Shown here: positions 41,101 to 56,100 of the stretch, piece after piece
Position numbering within the stretch: the first letter of the stretch is position 1
How the letters are laid out: each line of letters begins with the position of its first letter
From: Gymnorhina tibicen
Taxonomy: Eukaryota; Chordata; Aves; Passeriformes; Artamidae
Direction: 5' to 3'
NCBI GenBank assembly: GCA_013399875.1
Contig: VXAZ01007529.1
Coordinates: 370,613 to 434,612 of the forward strand
DNA: 64,000 bases
Translations under genes and position numbers: made by a program
Notes under the pieces: model-generated
The model's database searches: none
Seen by the model: the letters and a program-made list of their open reading frames with translations, nothing else
Told to the model about the DNA's origin: nothing

Positions 41101-44100
41101 GCATTAAATTCAAATGGAAGAAAGTCTGGAAGGTCTGCTCTGCTTTTCAATCAGCACATGAAGAAAAATATATTGGGTATTTCTTTCAGTTTATCACGAT
41201 CCTTAGCAGTCTAAAGCAGCGCTTTAACAGCAGCCTATATTGCATATTTTTTGTCTTGGGCTGGAAATGTATAGGCTGAATAAAATTCAAATTTCTCCAA
41301 AGGTGACTTTTTCTACCTTTCCTGCCTTAACAGTAAAACACATTAGGACCTGCATCAGCTGCAAGTCTAAGATTTATTGCAAACTTATCACCATCAAGGC
41401 CACAGCAGAAAAAAATGTATGGTAACTACAAAAGCTCTCATATAGGTATACATACAGTGATTATTCTTTTTACTGAAAGCTGAACATTCTGAAACATGGC
41501 TAGACAAGCATAACTAAGCAAAACTAAATTTATTTAGACACCTCTAACGTTAGCTAAATCATACAGTACTAAAGGCATCAGGTTTGTCAGTCACTATCAA
41601 GCCAAGAAAGGGCAAAACCAATGATTCTATTTTGGAAGAGCCCCAGGCTTTTTTTTTTATGGTGGGCATATTTTTCCTAGGAACTTTGCAAATACAGAAT
41701 TCACTTCTGAATGCTACAGCTTAGTAAGTATTTATTATCATTTCCTCATCATGAAATCACTAATCACTCCATATTTAAGGAATACAGTTTATAAATAACT
41801 TATATATTAAAGAAATAGTTATTTTTAAATACTCGTCCAAAGAAATAAATTTCTGCTGTGTATCTTAACAGGAAGAAAAAGTAACACCAAAGGGTAGAAA
41901 GAAGCTGAAAATAAGTGATTAATTAACGTCTAAGGGAGTTCAGGGAACTGCCAATCTTTCTAATGATTTTTTTAAAAATGTGCATAGGAAAAGTAATAGG
42001 CATAAATCATAAAACCTGAAGCATGTAAACGTCCTTCTTTAAAAAAAAAAAAACGAAATAGCTGAACTTTAAACATTTTATCCTTCAGTGATAATTAAAT
42101 AGACAGAAAAATACCAGGCAGCAACTTTTTAATGGCTCCAGTTAATGTAATGTGACATCTTTCGGTAATGCAGCCACACTGGGAAAGCGACAGTGAAACA
42201 GTTTGTAGTGAGGAAGAGAAAATAAAGGTCATATTAGCTCAGTAAAAGTAATCATCTTCCCATTAATTCCATCACCAAATGGATCTGTCACGTCTGCAAA
42301 TGCAATTGTTCAAGATTAATGTCTGCTCTCCTGATACCCGTCCTGGAAATCGAGGCGAATACCAAAGCGATGTGATAGTGCAAATAAAAAGCAATTTCTT
42401 GTTATTATCACAGAACTGTGGTCACCTTCATTTCACAAGAGCAGAGCCAACTGCTGAGCTGTTGGCCCCCAGCACAGGTAGCACCGGATTGCATGACACA
42501 GCACTGCCAGATTCAGGCAGAGACTGCAGAAGTGGCTGCGTTTTCTGCCAAATCCATTGAATTTCTATCTGTGAAACAGTGTGTTTCTGTTCCTGAAGTT
42601 TTGTATCCAAAGTAGAAAAGCAGTCCATCACCTATGATCGAGTGGGCCAGTTGCATTAGAAAAAGGAAGTCATCGGTCCAGGTGAGACAAGAAGACCCAG
42701 AATGTCCTGACATGGACACGTCAGTCCAGAGCAGCTCCCTGCTCATGTTATCTTATAGGATAAGCTGTATCCTGTAATTGTGGGCTGGTAATTTAATTCT
42801 GCCTCTGATTCTATGAAGATGATGGAACTTCCCTCTATCAAAAGGCTTTTTTGAAGATAAATATGTTCCAGATTGAGAAGCGCTCAAATATTGCAATAAA
42901 CTAAGACACTATGGCTACATATTATGCATCTCTAATTTTCATATTTTCCTTCACAAAACTGTAGCCCTTTTACCTTTGGCAAACTTTACCTTTTCTATTC
43001 TCATTATTTCTCCAGGGTATAGATTTACATCACTGCACGGGTACACAGATATGCTCAAGACCTTAAGCAAAGCTGCAACAATTTACAAACTTTGACAGTT
43101 TGCCTTTCTCTTTCTTAATTTCTAACAACAATGATGGTGTAAATGTCCTGTTTATTTTGTTCTCTTACTCCCACCTATGGACATAAACAGCTAAAGAATT
43201 TATCAGTGTGCATATAAGCATAGAACAGAACACCTGGTCATGAAAGATCTGGCCAAAACACCTACAAAAACCCTATATAAGCTCAATTTCTTGGGTAAAG
43301 CACTGTGGAATGAAACAGTTGGCTTTGCTCATCCTTTGCAATGTTTCTTCATGGCAGTGCAACCTCTCCAACCAAAATTTTCCCACTCATGTTCAGACAG
43401 GAAGTGTCTCTGAATGGAAGATGGTACAGGAAGCCTAAAAACACAGGCGTGCTTCCCCTGAACAAGATGGAACTTTTTAATGGCACAGAACGGAATGAAA
43501 ATGAGCAGTTAGAAACTCAAGCACAAATGCAGAATAGATTGATAAATCTGCCACATAAAGTAAAAAAACCCTAAAGCACAGACCTGTGCATTATTGCAGT
43601 GCTCAGTGCAGGACCTGTATGCAGGTGAGTAACAAATATGCCAGCATTGTCGTTCACTTTAATTCTTTCTAAATATGCATTTGGATTAAGAAATCATTAC
43701 AGTTTCATCAATATTCTCCAAATGCTTATCTCTGTCTACTAATCACCACAGCATGAAAAGTATGATTCCAAACATAAAGCAAAATCATCCCTAATTATTT
43801 AGAATAACTTTATCAGCAAATTTCTCCTATGTCAACAACACAAATTTCTTGCTACAAAAGCCTGGCACAATTTCTGTACATCTTCTGAGATTGAATACCA
43901 TAAATAATAATAATAAAATGTAAAATTGAAAGACTCCCCACCCAAATCAAACTGCCTCAAAGAGGAAAGGAGGACTGTGTCTACTCTACCACCTCCTGTA
44001 TTTTGGCAGTGTCAATGGAAAATCACGTAATCAGCTGGCCTGGCTACATTCAGTGCTCAACTCGCTAAAAAATAAAGCCAATATTCTGTAGAATACATCA

Positions 44101-47100
44101 TATCAAACTTTATTATCAATAATAAAATCAACAAACTTCTTGAGGCCAAAGAGTTAACATTAAAAAGGACAAAATGTAATTCCTCTTGAGGGAATGAGAC
44201 TCACTAATCTGCGCAGAGATTTATGGCCTAAACAATTTTCCAGACGAAGCAGCACGATCATGGAAGTCAATCTTTAGACCAGATAACAGGCATGTTACCA
44301 GTGGGGGGATTAATGAAACAGAGACTGAACACTCACTCTAGTAAACTCAATTTCAAGGAAAAAAGGGATTTGGAAGAAAAAAGAAAAAAATTTAAATTTG
44401 TTCTTAGTAAAAACATTTTAGGGGGCTTTTCGTAATTTGAAAGTGTTAACAGATGGTACAAAAGAATTCAGTTTAATAAGAGTGTTCTCCTAATCAGATG
44501 CTACAAGCCTTTCCAGGATAGTGTGGCCCTTTGAGGTCTCTCTCCAAAGATCAGCAGCAGTAAAAGGAAGGATGGCTGTGTTTGCAGGGCCTTGATTGTG
44601 ATGCCTGAGATGGCCACCTAAAATACAGAGACTAGACAGGAACAAGGGAATAAAGGTAGGTATTTAATTGAAGGGCCTTCAAAGGTACTCCCCAGTAGCC
44701 TGGGGAGTCCAGAGGCTACTCCCAAGATGGACCCCGAGTCACAAGTTCTTCACACCTTTATAAGTTTGGTTCATTTGCATATCAGGGTTAATTCTCCAGT
44801 TAAAACTTCAGTTAATGATGTAATTTCCCCAACCTTAACCCCCTTCTAACATATTGGTTTACACCTTTTGGGCCTAGGACAGTCTGGGTGTCCTTGCAGA
44901 GCAAGCTTGGAGAGGCTTTGTTACATCTAACTGGCACGAGAGAGCAGCAGCTAACAGCCTACAAGAAACTGCAGAGTTACACACTAGGCAGCACAGGATT
45001 TGAAAATATGAAAGTTAAAACCTAAGGCATCAACTGGGAGGGGATTAAGAGGAAGATAACCAAAGTGTCTGGGCTGGCTTGTTTGCTGGCAGGGAATCCA
45101 AAACCTCCCTGGACAGCTACAGCCTCACTGCAAACAGGGAGAGATGGGGAAGAGGCAGTGGCAGTCCCACAGTAGCATCACGTGACTCATTTTGGATAAG
45201 GCAACAGGTCCAGGGGTGGAGAAATTATCAGTTAAACAACAAGAAACTGGGTAGGAGGAGAACCTGTACTGCTGGAAAAAAATAAAAAGTCACTAAGGGG
45301 ATTTTGCAGTGTTAGCAGTATCCAACATCAGCTTAAGTGGCCTGGAGAAAGATAAAGCAGATGAAGTTTTTCGGGGTAGCAAGGATAAGGACAGACCGTG
45401 AAAAACTGTAGAAAAATTTCATAAGAATAAGAGCCTGAACAATGGCAAACAGCTCTCCATGTAAATAAATATAAAGCAATATCTGGGTTAAATCCAGATT
45501 CACATATAAGATGCTGGGCTCTGATTTCGCCTGTACTGGTCAGTAATGACACCTCAAGGTTGAAACAGAAAATCCTTTGAAAAATAGCAGCTCAGTATTT
45601 TCTAAAAGCCAAGAAGTAAAGCAAACCTTACCTTTTAGTAGGAATGGTACAAAGACTAAGAAAAAAAACCCATTCAAACGTATCTGTATCCACATCTTGA
45701 TCTCAATATGCACTCTCTGCCTCCTCACCTCCAAAGAGATAAGTTGGACCAAAAATGGGTTCAGAGGACCCATAGAAGCCTCGCTATGCATCTATATAGG
45801 AATCACCGAGGAAACTGAGACCTTTTGTTCTGGAAACTTGAGGAAGTTATAATGGAAATATATAAAATCCTGCGTGATAAGGAAATGGGGTGTGGATGGA
45901 CTGCCTGCTGTCTCTTTCAGAGCAAGCACTGCAGGGCCTCAGACAAAGCCAGACTGCAAATCAACAAAAGGACATAGATATGAATGCAGCAGGGAAGTAC
46001 CTCTGCCTTGTGTGTACAAAAACTGAAAAACATTTTAAGGAGAAACTATGCCAGACTTTGGAATAGAGACCCTCAGAAGGCTCCTAGATGGGCAAATGGC
46101 ATCATGGCGGGGAAGCACCTGAATTGAACGTCGCTGTCACCAGGAGAACATCAGAGTAAAAACAGCACAAAAGTTTGTACCTTTCCTGCTGCTTCCTAAA
46201 CATTTTACCACTGCAGCTGTTGGATACCCTGTACTGCACTGAGGGAATCTCTCACATCACAGGATCATTTTATGGCAATATTGCCAGTACCTGGAGAAGC
46301 AGCTCCCAGCCAGCGAGGCACAAGCCTGCTCCAGATGCAATGTGGAGCTGAGAAGCTCTGCTGGGTGCTTGAAGGCTCTGCAGATGATTGGAGGCAGCAA
46401 CAGCAGCAGCACAGCAGCCCTGAAATCTGAGCAAATCATCAAGCAGAGAAAAATAGTTGCTTGAAATGCTGCAGCTGAGAACAACATGAGAAGCTTGGCA
46501 AACAGTCTGGGACTCGGTGTCCAAGAAATACCTCGCTCATAGATGGAAACTGCAGTATTAGAATGTTTCTGGAGCTCTAGGGGACCAAGCACCCTCAGCT
46601 ACTGTGGTTCTAGGGCTCAAAAGAGTATCTTCCCACAAGAGCATGGTAACCACTGAAATCAGTAAATGGACAATACTGGATTTTCAGGAATGTTAATTAG
46701 CCAGCACGTTATAGTGATCTCTGCAGAATGTGCTGAATTATCAACAGTTTTGAAACCCAGGCGTCAAGACACTGTGTTCCCCCAAAAATATGGTCCAAAG
46801 GAAATCACTCTGTAGGTATCAGCACAATAACTATTACAACACATGCTTTTTTTATCCATCCTGGCAGTACCGCTTTCTACATGCCCTAAACTCTGTTGGC
46901 CAGATTTAGCTCTCATCTCCATCACCGTGAATTCAGAGTCACTCTGCAGATGCAAAAAGGAGACACCAGTCAGTCAGAATACGTAAGTGCCAGTTTGCGC
47001 CTTTGCAACATTAAAATTAAAGGAGGATTATTAAAAAAAACAGTTGTCAAATCATTATAAATGAAATGTGAATTTCATTTTCTATTACGATTCTAAGAAT

Positions 47101-50100
47101 AAACTGTTAGCAAACACCAAAATACCAATGTTTGCTTAAGCTTGACACATAATAAAGTTGTAGGTTCTCCAGTATATTTCACAACAGCATGCAATAAAAA
47201 CATATTTTAGTGAGATTTTACTTTTAGCTTGGCATTGAAGTATGATGATTTATGAGGAAAGCTGAACAAATCACTTCTAGAGATGTAAGGGTCAAGTGGG
47301 CCATTAACTTTCAATTATTAAAAAGATAATTAGCAGATAGAATGCAGAATATTAATATAAACCTGATACACTGCCAAAGTGTATTATGCCATGAGGGAAA
47401 TGAATTAGCAAAGGAAAAATGTAAGATTTGTTATTCCAATCCTGGTGTTATCACACAAATTGAAATTTACAGGAAATCACTACCAGGTTTTTGTAATAAA
47501 CGTGGTGCTATACAGTGATAGCAGTAAGTACTTTCCATCTTCCACATCTTAAAATCCATTTTATGTCCCATTAGAAGTACTCTGCATTTTGTCATTTTCA
47601 TAAATCTTTTTGCTTGTTTTACACCAGCTCACTCAAAGAAAATCACACAGTAACACTGCCTAGACTCATGTCTTTAAAAAATAGATATATTACATTGCAG
47701 TGAACATTTTTGAGCTTTTGTTTTGGCATGGTTCTCCTGCATGGTCATATTTTTCCTCTACTTCTACCATAATGGTTTTCTGAATTAGAAGTTTACAAAA
47801 GGGACACCAAGCAATGAAGCCACAAGCACACTATGCTAGGCTGTGACTTAATAATGGGAAGATATGTTCAGCAACAGAACACCTAAATCACAGAATCAGA
47901 GAATGGTTTGTGTTGGAGGAGACCTGAAAGATCATCTTGTTCCAAGCCCCTGCCACGGGCAGGGACACCTCCCACTATCCCAGATTGCTCAGAGCCCCAT
48001 CCAACCTGGCCTTGGACACTTCCAGGGATGGGGCAGCCACAGCTTCTCTGGGAAACCTGTGCCAGGGCCTCACCACCCTCACAGGGAACAGTTGCTTCCC
48101 AATATCCAATCTAAACCTGCTCTCTGTTAGTGTGAAGCCATTGCCCCTTGTCCTGTCACTCCAGGCCCTTGTCAAGAGTCTCTCTCCATCTTTCCTGTGG
48201 GCTCCCTTCAGGCACTGCAAGGCCACACTGAGGTCACCCCAAAGCCTTCTCTTGGTGGCTCATAACGTATTTAGCCTCCAATGTGTTTCCTTCTATACAC
48301 CATGGTCATGACTCATGAATGCCAAGTCAAAGCTTTCAGAAACCACTGGGGAAAACAAAAACCTCTTTATACTACTGCTATTAAGGCCTGCAGAATGCAG
48401 CCTGAACTTTTAAAGCCCTGATGGAGTCACACACTTAACCTCACATATTAAGAGGGTACTTCAAGAGCATTCATGAACAGAACATACAGGAAGTGATTTT
48501 TGGAGTCAAAACTCTTATGCCAAGTTTTGAGTGCCTCAGGAGGGTGTTCTCCTGAGGACTTAAGAGACTCCTCACTTGAGAAAGAACCTCAGGACACAAA
48601 CTGCTACAGCATTCACTGTCATCTGGCCTGGCATCACCTGAGAAGTGTTGCATACATGAACAGTTCAGTGTGATCACGCTTCAAGTGACATCATTAAGTT
48701 TATAACAAAGGATATATCAGACTGAGATCAAAAGGAAAAAGTGGGAGGGGTTGTTTTGCCTTTTTTTTCCCCCCCACTTTTTTTGGCAGTGTTCAGTAAA
48801 CAAAGATGGTCTCAAGCAAAACTTGGGTCCATTTGCAAGGGGCATGTCCAACTCTATCTGTTTAATACTGATCACAAGATGGTTTTGGTTCTTGGCAAGC
48901 AGTAAGGAGAGTATTCAGAGATGAGAGATTTAATCTGCAAAACTGGGAGCAAGAAAAACAAACAAGGAAAAAAAATAGCAGATTTAAGCAGTAACTGGCA
49001 AGCAAAAAAGGGATGAGGAGACTAAGGCATGAAAAATTAGATGCATATTTTAGCTTGCTAAAGAAAAATTGTGCCTTTGCCTTTCATTACTACATATCCA
49101 TACGGGGACTTCTATTGCACAAATATTGCACTTATGGTCAAGGATAATTTAAATGCATTGTGATATCCTAACCATAAAATTCTTTGGTCAGATCCAAGTC
49201 TCATTTGCACAAGTTTCAGAGGACAGCACATATCACCTTATACTCCAATTTATCTTGGCTACTGTCTTCTATTTTCTTACACACAAATTATAATCTTGGT
49301 AATACAGAATCCATCTTTTTTTCTGTGTTTGTTCAGAACTGAATAATTGGATCACTGAATAACCGAGCTGGATCCTCATCTGTTGTACACCCCAACAGCA
49401 GTATAAATAGCAATAACCACAGAGATCCAGATCTGGTTATGTAACTTGTGCACATGACAGGAAAACATTAAAAATGTAACTTTAAGTTTAGCATTCACTA
49501 TTAAAAATCTTGAGTAGGGCTTTTGCCAAGAAATTCACACATCAATCACAGATAACTGAACAGATGTTTTGGCTGAAGCAGGCTTCAACTGCGACATTCA
49601 CACATACACAAAATGACCTCTAATACTGGTAAGATATTATGATTTTAGAGCTTTCTCAAATTTTGCTTTAACAAAGACTGTTAACTAAATATTTGCGACA
49701 TGTGTTAGCTCTTTTCAAATATTTATAGAGATGGTTTACAAAAAAAATGCAGCTATTTGCAATGCTCCTTTTGGACTAAAAGCACAAACACACACACAAG
49801 TTTACATAACTCTGAAAGTCTAAAAAATGGCTTAATTCCCTTAAAGTCCACATGTTAGCATAGATATATATGTATAGATATAGATATATATACACACAGT
49901 TATATATAATCAAATCAGAAACCCCCGCTTGAACATTGCCCTTCCAGGTAAACTGCTCTGGTGTTCAAAACTTCTCCTCCTGCCCGCATCAAAGGACCAA
50001 ACAGTATTTGGGCTTTTCACATTTCCATTTCCACTCTGGCACACTTTGCCTGCCTGTAATTACAATATATCAAGGTCTAATCATGATGCATTTGTCCAAC

Positions 50101-53100
50101 CCAGACTTCTGGAGAAAAATAACAGCAAATTCATGGCCGTAGTGCACCTCGTGCCACCGACTGAACAAAACAGGTTAAGTAATATTTAATAACTATAAAA
50201 TTCTCTGTAATTTAATTGGTATATATATATGATTAGTAACCAAAGTTTTATACTTTATAAAAAGTGATCTATAATAAATACAGCTGTCAGTATTTTGTTT
50301 TCCTTGGGAGGAAGAGTAGCTGAAGATGTACATAAGGTGTGTGCAGGTAAGAGAAAAACATTTTAAGAACAGAAGCTGTGGGAAGCAGATTTTCAGTTGT
50401 GTGAAATAAGTGTAAAGATGAATACAGACATGCTGCCAAGGGAAAAATTCCCATTTTTCATTCTCACTCCCCTTCACACAAATGCTCTCACACATTTTTT
50501 GCCCAGAGAAGCTGTGGCTGCATCATCCCTGGGCGTATTCAAAGCGAGGTTGGATGGGGCTCTGAGCAACCTGGGAGAGTGGAAGGTGTCCCAGCCCATG
50601 GCAGGGGGCTGGAATGAGGTCCTTTCCAACCCAAGGTCTTTAAGGTCCTTTCCAACCCAAACCATTCTGGGATTGTAGGATTTGAAAACCTTTTTTCCAG
50701 TGAAACAACTTAGCGTTCACTTGGTTTTCACCTCCACTTTTCTGCTGCTTTCTGTTCAGCGATAAAGGAGATGAAAGCAGGAAACCAGAACTGGAAACCA
50801 GAACTGTAAGGAACCCAGATAGGATCCCAGGGAACACAGAAACAGGAGGTCCTGTGCCCAAAAATACCTTCAGTCCCATGATAGTTTTTGGCTAGTTAGG
50901 TTTGATTCTTGTCTCTCCCCTCATGTATTTAACAATATTTTAAATTTAACCACAGTTACTCCTTCTAAAAGTCATTTCACAGCAGTTTTGACATTGACAC
51001 AGAGAAAGACACAGGTATGAGTCCTGCCAGACATCCAGTCTTCACTTCAGGAGCTGCAGGAGGTAACAACAGCTCCTCAAGCTCCTGTCATTCCTCTGAA
51101 CAGGCAGCTGAGAGTCAGGGTGAAATTTGCTCTTCAAAGGCACCTACCCCTTTATACTGATTGTACAAAAATGTATCTGAATACAGACACTTGGATATGG
51201 AGAGTATCAGGCAATAGGAGTTTACCTTGTCCTGTTAGTACTTGAAAGAGCCCTTAGGGTTGTACTAAGGAAATGCCAGCAGCTCAGGGAGTGATCCTGC
51301 CCCTCTGCCCAGCCCTGGGAGGCACATCTGCAGTGCTGTGTCCAGTCCTGGGCTCCTCAGGACAGGAGGGCCATGGAGCTCCTGGAGCGGGGCCAGCAGA
51401 GGCTGTGGAGATGCTTTAGGGCCTGGAGCATCTCTGACAGGGAAAGGCTGAGGGAGCTGGGGCTGTGCAGCCTCGAGAGGAGCCCCAGCTGAGAGGGGCC
51501 CTCAGCCCTGGGTGTCCCTGTCTGCAGGGAGGGCTCCAAGCAGGGCCCAGGCTCTGCTCCAGGGGCCCGGCAATGGCACCAGAGGAACGGGCAGGGACTG
51601 ATCCCAGGAAGTTCCCCCGGGACAGGAGGCAGAACTTCTGTCCTGTGCAGTGACTGAGCCCTGAACAGAGACCAGAGAGGGTGTGGAGTCTCCTCACTGG
51701 GGATATTCCAGACCCCTCTGGACACAATCCTGTGCCTTGTGCTCTGCGATGGCCCTGCTGGAGCAGGAAGGTGGCATCAGATGAGCCACTGTGGTCCCTT
51801 CCAGCTTGACCTATCCCAGGATTCTGATTCTGGCTCTTTCATTTCTTCCACTTTCCCACCTGTTTTCAAGGGTCTGTGTAGCAGGAGGATGCCCACTGCC
51901 TCAGTTCCTGGATTCAGCTTACAGCTTTTGATGTATGATTCCTTGGCTACAATTACTATGCTTTTAATTACACTGGAGTGCTCTGTAATTATATGCCAAT
52001 TATATTCTTTGATAATTACCACTGACATGTACAAGTGAAGGAATATATTTTAGAGTTACCTATTAGTCTTTCATGGTACTTAAAAATCTACAACATTAAC
52101 AAAACTGGTTTTACATTGTAATAGCATTTGCATCTTTTTATGGAATAATGTAAGTGGGAATTTCTAGGAGCACAGTACATGACTACAGAATTGCTATACT
52201 GGTATCAGGAGGGTTACCAATCACTGTATTATAAAACCACACCTACTTTTAAATACTGAAATGAGCTGTCTTTAATAACATCATCTAGCAAGTCACCTGA
52301 TATGTGGGTTTTGTCTTCCAGAGAGTCTGAGCACTATGAAGACATGGAAATTAACAAAAATTTACAGCTGGATCCTGGTAAAAGCATTCTTTGTGCTGAC
52401 TTTTCTGTGAAGAGACTTGCCGGTTGGTGGCCAGATGTGACAAAACATCCCTAAACCAACAAATACTTTCCAGGAGAGTCACAGGTGAAAAACAGCCCGG
52501 GGTCCCTTGTGGTGCAAGCTGTGTCTTAGGTCATCACTGTGGTGCTCTCAAGTGCCTCCTGCAACACATCAGCTGAAAAGTAAAGCAAGTCCTTTAATGA
52601 GCAAACTTTGGTGCCTCACTGAAGCTGAACTTGGCCAGCTTTGTGTGAGCAGTTTCTCAAGGACAGCTTTGAAACAGGAGAGAATAAGGGAGGAAGGAAA
52701 TTTTGCACAGAAGTTGTTGAGAGAGATGCAGTTGTGAAGTATGAAGTCTGTGTGTCCAGCTGTCCCAGCTGTGGATTTTCTCAATGGAGAGGATCACAGA
52801 TCATCGAATATTCTGAGTTGAAAGGGATCATCAAGATGTCTTGGGTGTTATGACTTCACATAGGCCTGTGACTGATGGCAGCTGATGGGCAGCAGGGAAG
52901 GGTGAAGGGCTGACTTCACACCGACCAAAGAAAGACACAGTGACACCGAGGAGTGGCAGGATTGCTGCGGACACAGGATCTGGAGACAGAGCATCGTGGA
53001 CAGAAATGGAGCACCCTGTGGTGGACAGGCGAGCAGCCCTGCAGGAGGCTGGTGTGAAGGGACAGAGGGGAATATGCAGAGGCCAGAGGCAGGTGAGCAG

Positions 53101-56100
53101 GTCAAGCACTGGTGAGGTGAAGCAGGTACCACTCATTGACCTGTGAAACCTGAGCAGTGCCACTGCAGGCAGAGAGTAAACATTATCCAGTGAACTCACA
53201 GGGATCTGTGACAAGCAGGGAGGCTTGCCAGGGCTACAGGGCACCACAGTGTATTGACTGCGCTGCAAAAGCCTGAAAGTACCCATAACTTAACAAAAAA
53301 CATGGTATGAAATTCCCTAGGTCCCACTAACTAGAGTGTGCATGGTGAAATTGTGGAAGAGCCTTCTAGTGAGCTTCCTTAGGGACACAATCTTTAGGAC
53401 ACTACTTTGTCTTGATGACCTAACAGGGTTCAGTGGCAGCTGAACATTTGCCAATCTTCAGAGGCAAGCAAAGAATGATCAGCCAAAGCCTGCAAACAGA
53501 AGTATGGAATATGAGAGCTGGAAAAAGCAAGAACGCCAGAGGTTTCCAAGACAGGCAAACCTACAAATGAGTGAGGATAACGGGAGTGAGGCAAGCAAGG
53601 GATAGAAACAATGACATATAAATCCAGAAAAACTAAAACTTGAGAACCCTGTGACTTACAGAACATGCATGGAGTTGAAACTTTCAAAGCATTAGGAAAC
53701 TGAAGTCATCCTTCACACTCTGTAACCAGTTTAAATGGGAGCAGACTTAGGACTTCAAGTGACTTGAGGAAAAGTCCTAAGTGTAGGATGGACAGCGATA
53801 TCCTTTCCCCATTTTGAAGGGATTAAGGAAAAATTACAGTAGTTTGAACCAGCACTTTGGAGGTGTCAGCTTGGAGTTCTGCTTAAGTATTTGCAAGATC
53901 TTGAATATAAATATTCTATATCTCTGAAATGTTAATTTTTTCTTTGTATTAGTAAGTTACTCCAGGTAAACCACAACTGAGTTCAGTGAACATGTAGACT
54001 AAGACTGGAGAGAAATTCCTCATGTCCCAGCTGGGACATGACTAAGGGAAGTGCAACTGGGCCTCTCTGGAAGAGAAGGATGTTGGTATTCTTCCAGCGT
54101 ACTGTGTTGGCTCCAACCTATGGAAAGCAATGGCCACCTCTACATTTTCCGGAAAATGCTCCTATTGGTGTATTTATGTTCCCCCTAATAAGGTTGCTGT
54201 TCCCAGAAAAAAGAAGGAATATTAGTCCATGGAGCTGTTCAGTCATTTTCCCAGCCTAGTTAAGAGTAGCTCATTCTCTCCCAAATATGTTTTGTTCTTT
54301 TATTTTACCGGGAGACACCTTATGAAACCCCCAAGATCATCTACCTAACTCCACCTCCAGGATTTCCTTAAAAGTACAATGTATAGGTGTCAATCCTTTT
54401 AGTGATTCTATAATGCTACAAAATGATTACAGAATCCAGGAACTGAAGGGAGAAGACAGCAGAGAACTGATTAGTTAATTCCTAGATGGCAGAACTTAAA
54501 GCAAATACGTTCACTATCAATGTATACAAACACAAAAACAAAACCACTACCAAAGAGAAGCCCCACATAAAAAAACAAATAAAAATCCATGCACCTGTTC
54601 AAAATAAATAATTTTGTCCAACTACTTGGTTTCAGGTGAGGAAATCACTGTTACATTACTGCTGACCTGGAATAACTGCACAGAAATTACAGAATATTAC
54701 AGAACGCAGCACAATATTACATAAATCAAGCTCTAACATGATTTTTCCTTTGGCCTGTTACTGTGACCACATACCTGTACACAATGGAGAGGTTCACATT
54801 TATCAGCACTGTGTACCAAGGAGACAACCCACCCAGAAGGGCAAATTTTCCATGCTGTGCATGGGGATTTAGCCACCAAACTCTCATTAATGCTAATGAG
54901 AACCATGCAGCCTGATGCCACTCTGCTAAATTATTTTTTTCCTTGTTGTTCTATTCAGGACAAAATAACTGCTGACCTGGAACCACTGGAATGACAGAAG
55001 CAACTCTGTGATACAGTTCTGAGTGATTTACCTTGTTCTATGACTTAACAGACCTTGCAATGACCATGAAAGACATTTGAATACAATCTGATTACAACTT
55101 GTGGCTTGTACATCACAGTTCCCTTTTTTTTCTGGATGTAAGGGCGTGGGACAGTTAATGAATCTTTCCCTCTATGACAGCTTCCCCCCACTAAACCTGT
55201 GCTCATCCACAGGAACTACTACTGAGTTGCTGGAACTCTGCCCCTACCTAGAACTTAGGTCTGCAAAGGATTTAAGAAACAGTTTGAGCTGAAGAGGGTG
55301 TTCTGATTACTAAGGGGAAATTACTTTGTTTTTTCTTGAAAAGCCCCCTCCACTGTTCATGTAGAAAATCTTGAATCCAGTTCTCACTCCAAAATGCCTC
55401 CCTCCCAAGTACAATATAACATTTTAAAGTGTACACAATGTGAAATGTCTTGTGCACCTGGGATGGGATCATTCCTTCCCTACAGTGTCTCACTTCCTGG
55501 AAGAATATTGCTTGCCTGTCTAAGCATAATGTCATGATCAACATGACATTATAGTAACTCAAATTTGAGCAGAATGACACACACAGCCATTAGAGTAATC
55601 AGTAGAACAAGAAGAGTTCAGAACATACAAGAATCCCACAACCCTGAGTCATTATTTACATTACCTTTCCCTGGATCTGCTAAAAGATAGCAAATTCCCC
55701 ACACACACAAACAGTTGTGGTTTTTTCCCATAAGACAGTCCTATCCTTCAAGGACTCATTTCCACCCTCAGATACCCCACCAGCCTTTTCCCTGCTGGAA
55801 CCCATTCCTGAATCTGAGAAGGGAGAATGACACCTTATGGAATGCCTTTTAATTTGTTTTATTGCAGGAAAGAAAAAAAAAAGAAAGAGAAAAGAAGAGA
55901 GAGAGGCACCATCTTAGCTCAGATCTGTTAAATCTACAGCATAAACCAGTACATAAATTAATGTACATATGTATAAAAGCAACATATTGAAAACAGGGAG
56001 CACTTACCTACAGTGTTGCATCTGCTCCCAAGCAGAATTCTCAGTGGCTCTGATTTAGGCAAAGGATTTTTCATGAGGTGTGAAATCATGGCTAACCAGA

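Noticed and set aside
46380..46420. CAG-rich stretch considered as a coding polyQ/polyA repeat
   Set aside because: Short, imperfect and in an intron; no exon boundaries around it.
51357..51727. Two overlapping minus-strand frames of 122 and 103 codons
   Set aside because: They lie entirely inside the GC-rich CR1 fragment and are read against its strand.
52831..53286. 151-codon minus-strand frame
   Set aside because: No recognisable domain, overlaps a CR1 tail at one end, and has no exon-like boundaries; most likely chance.
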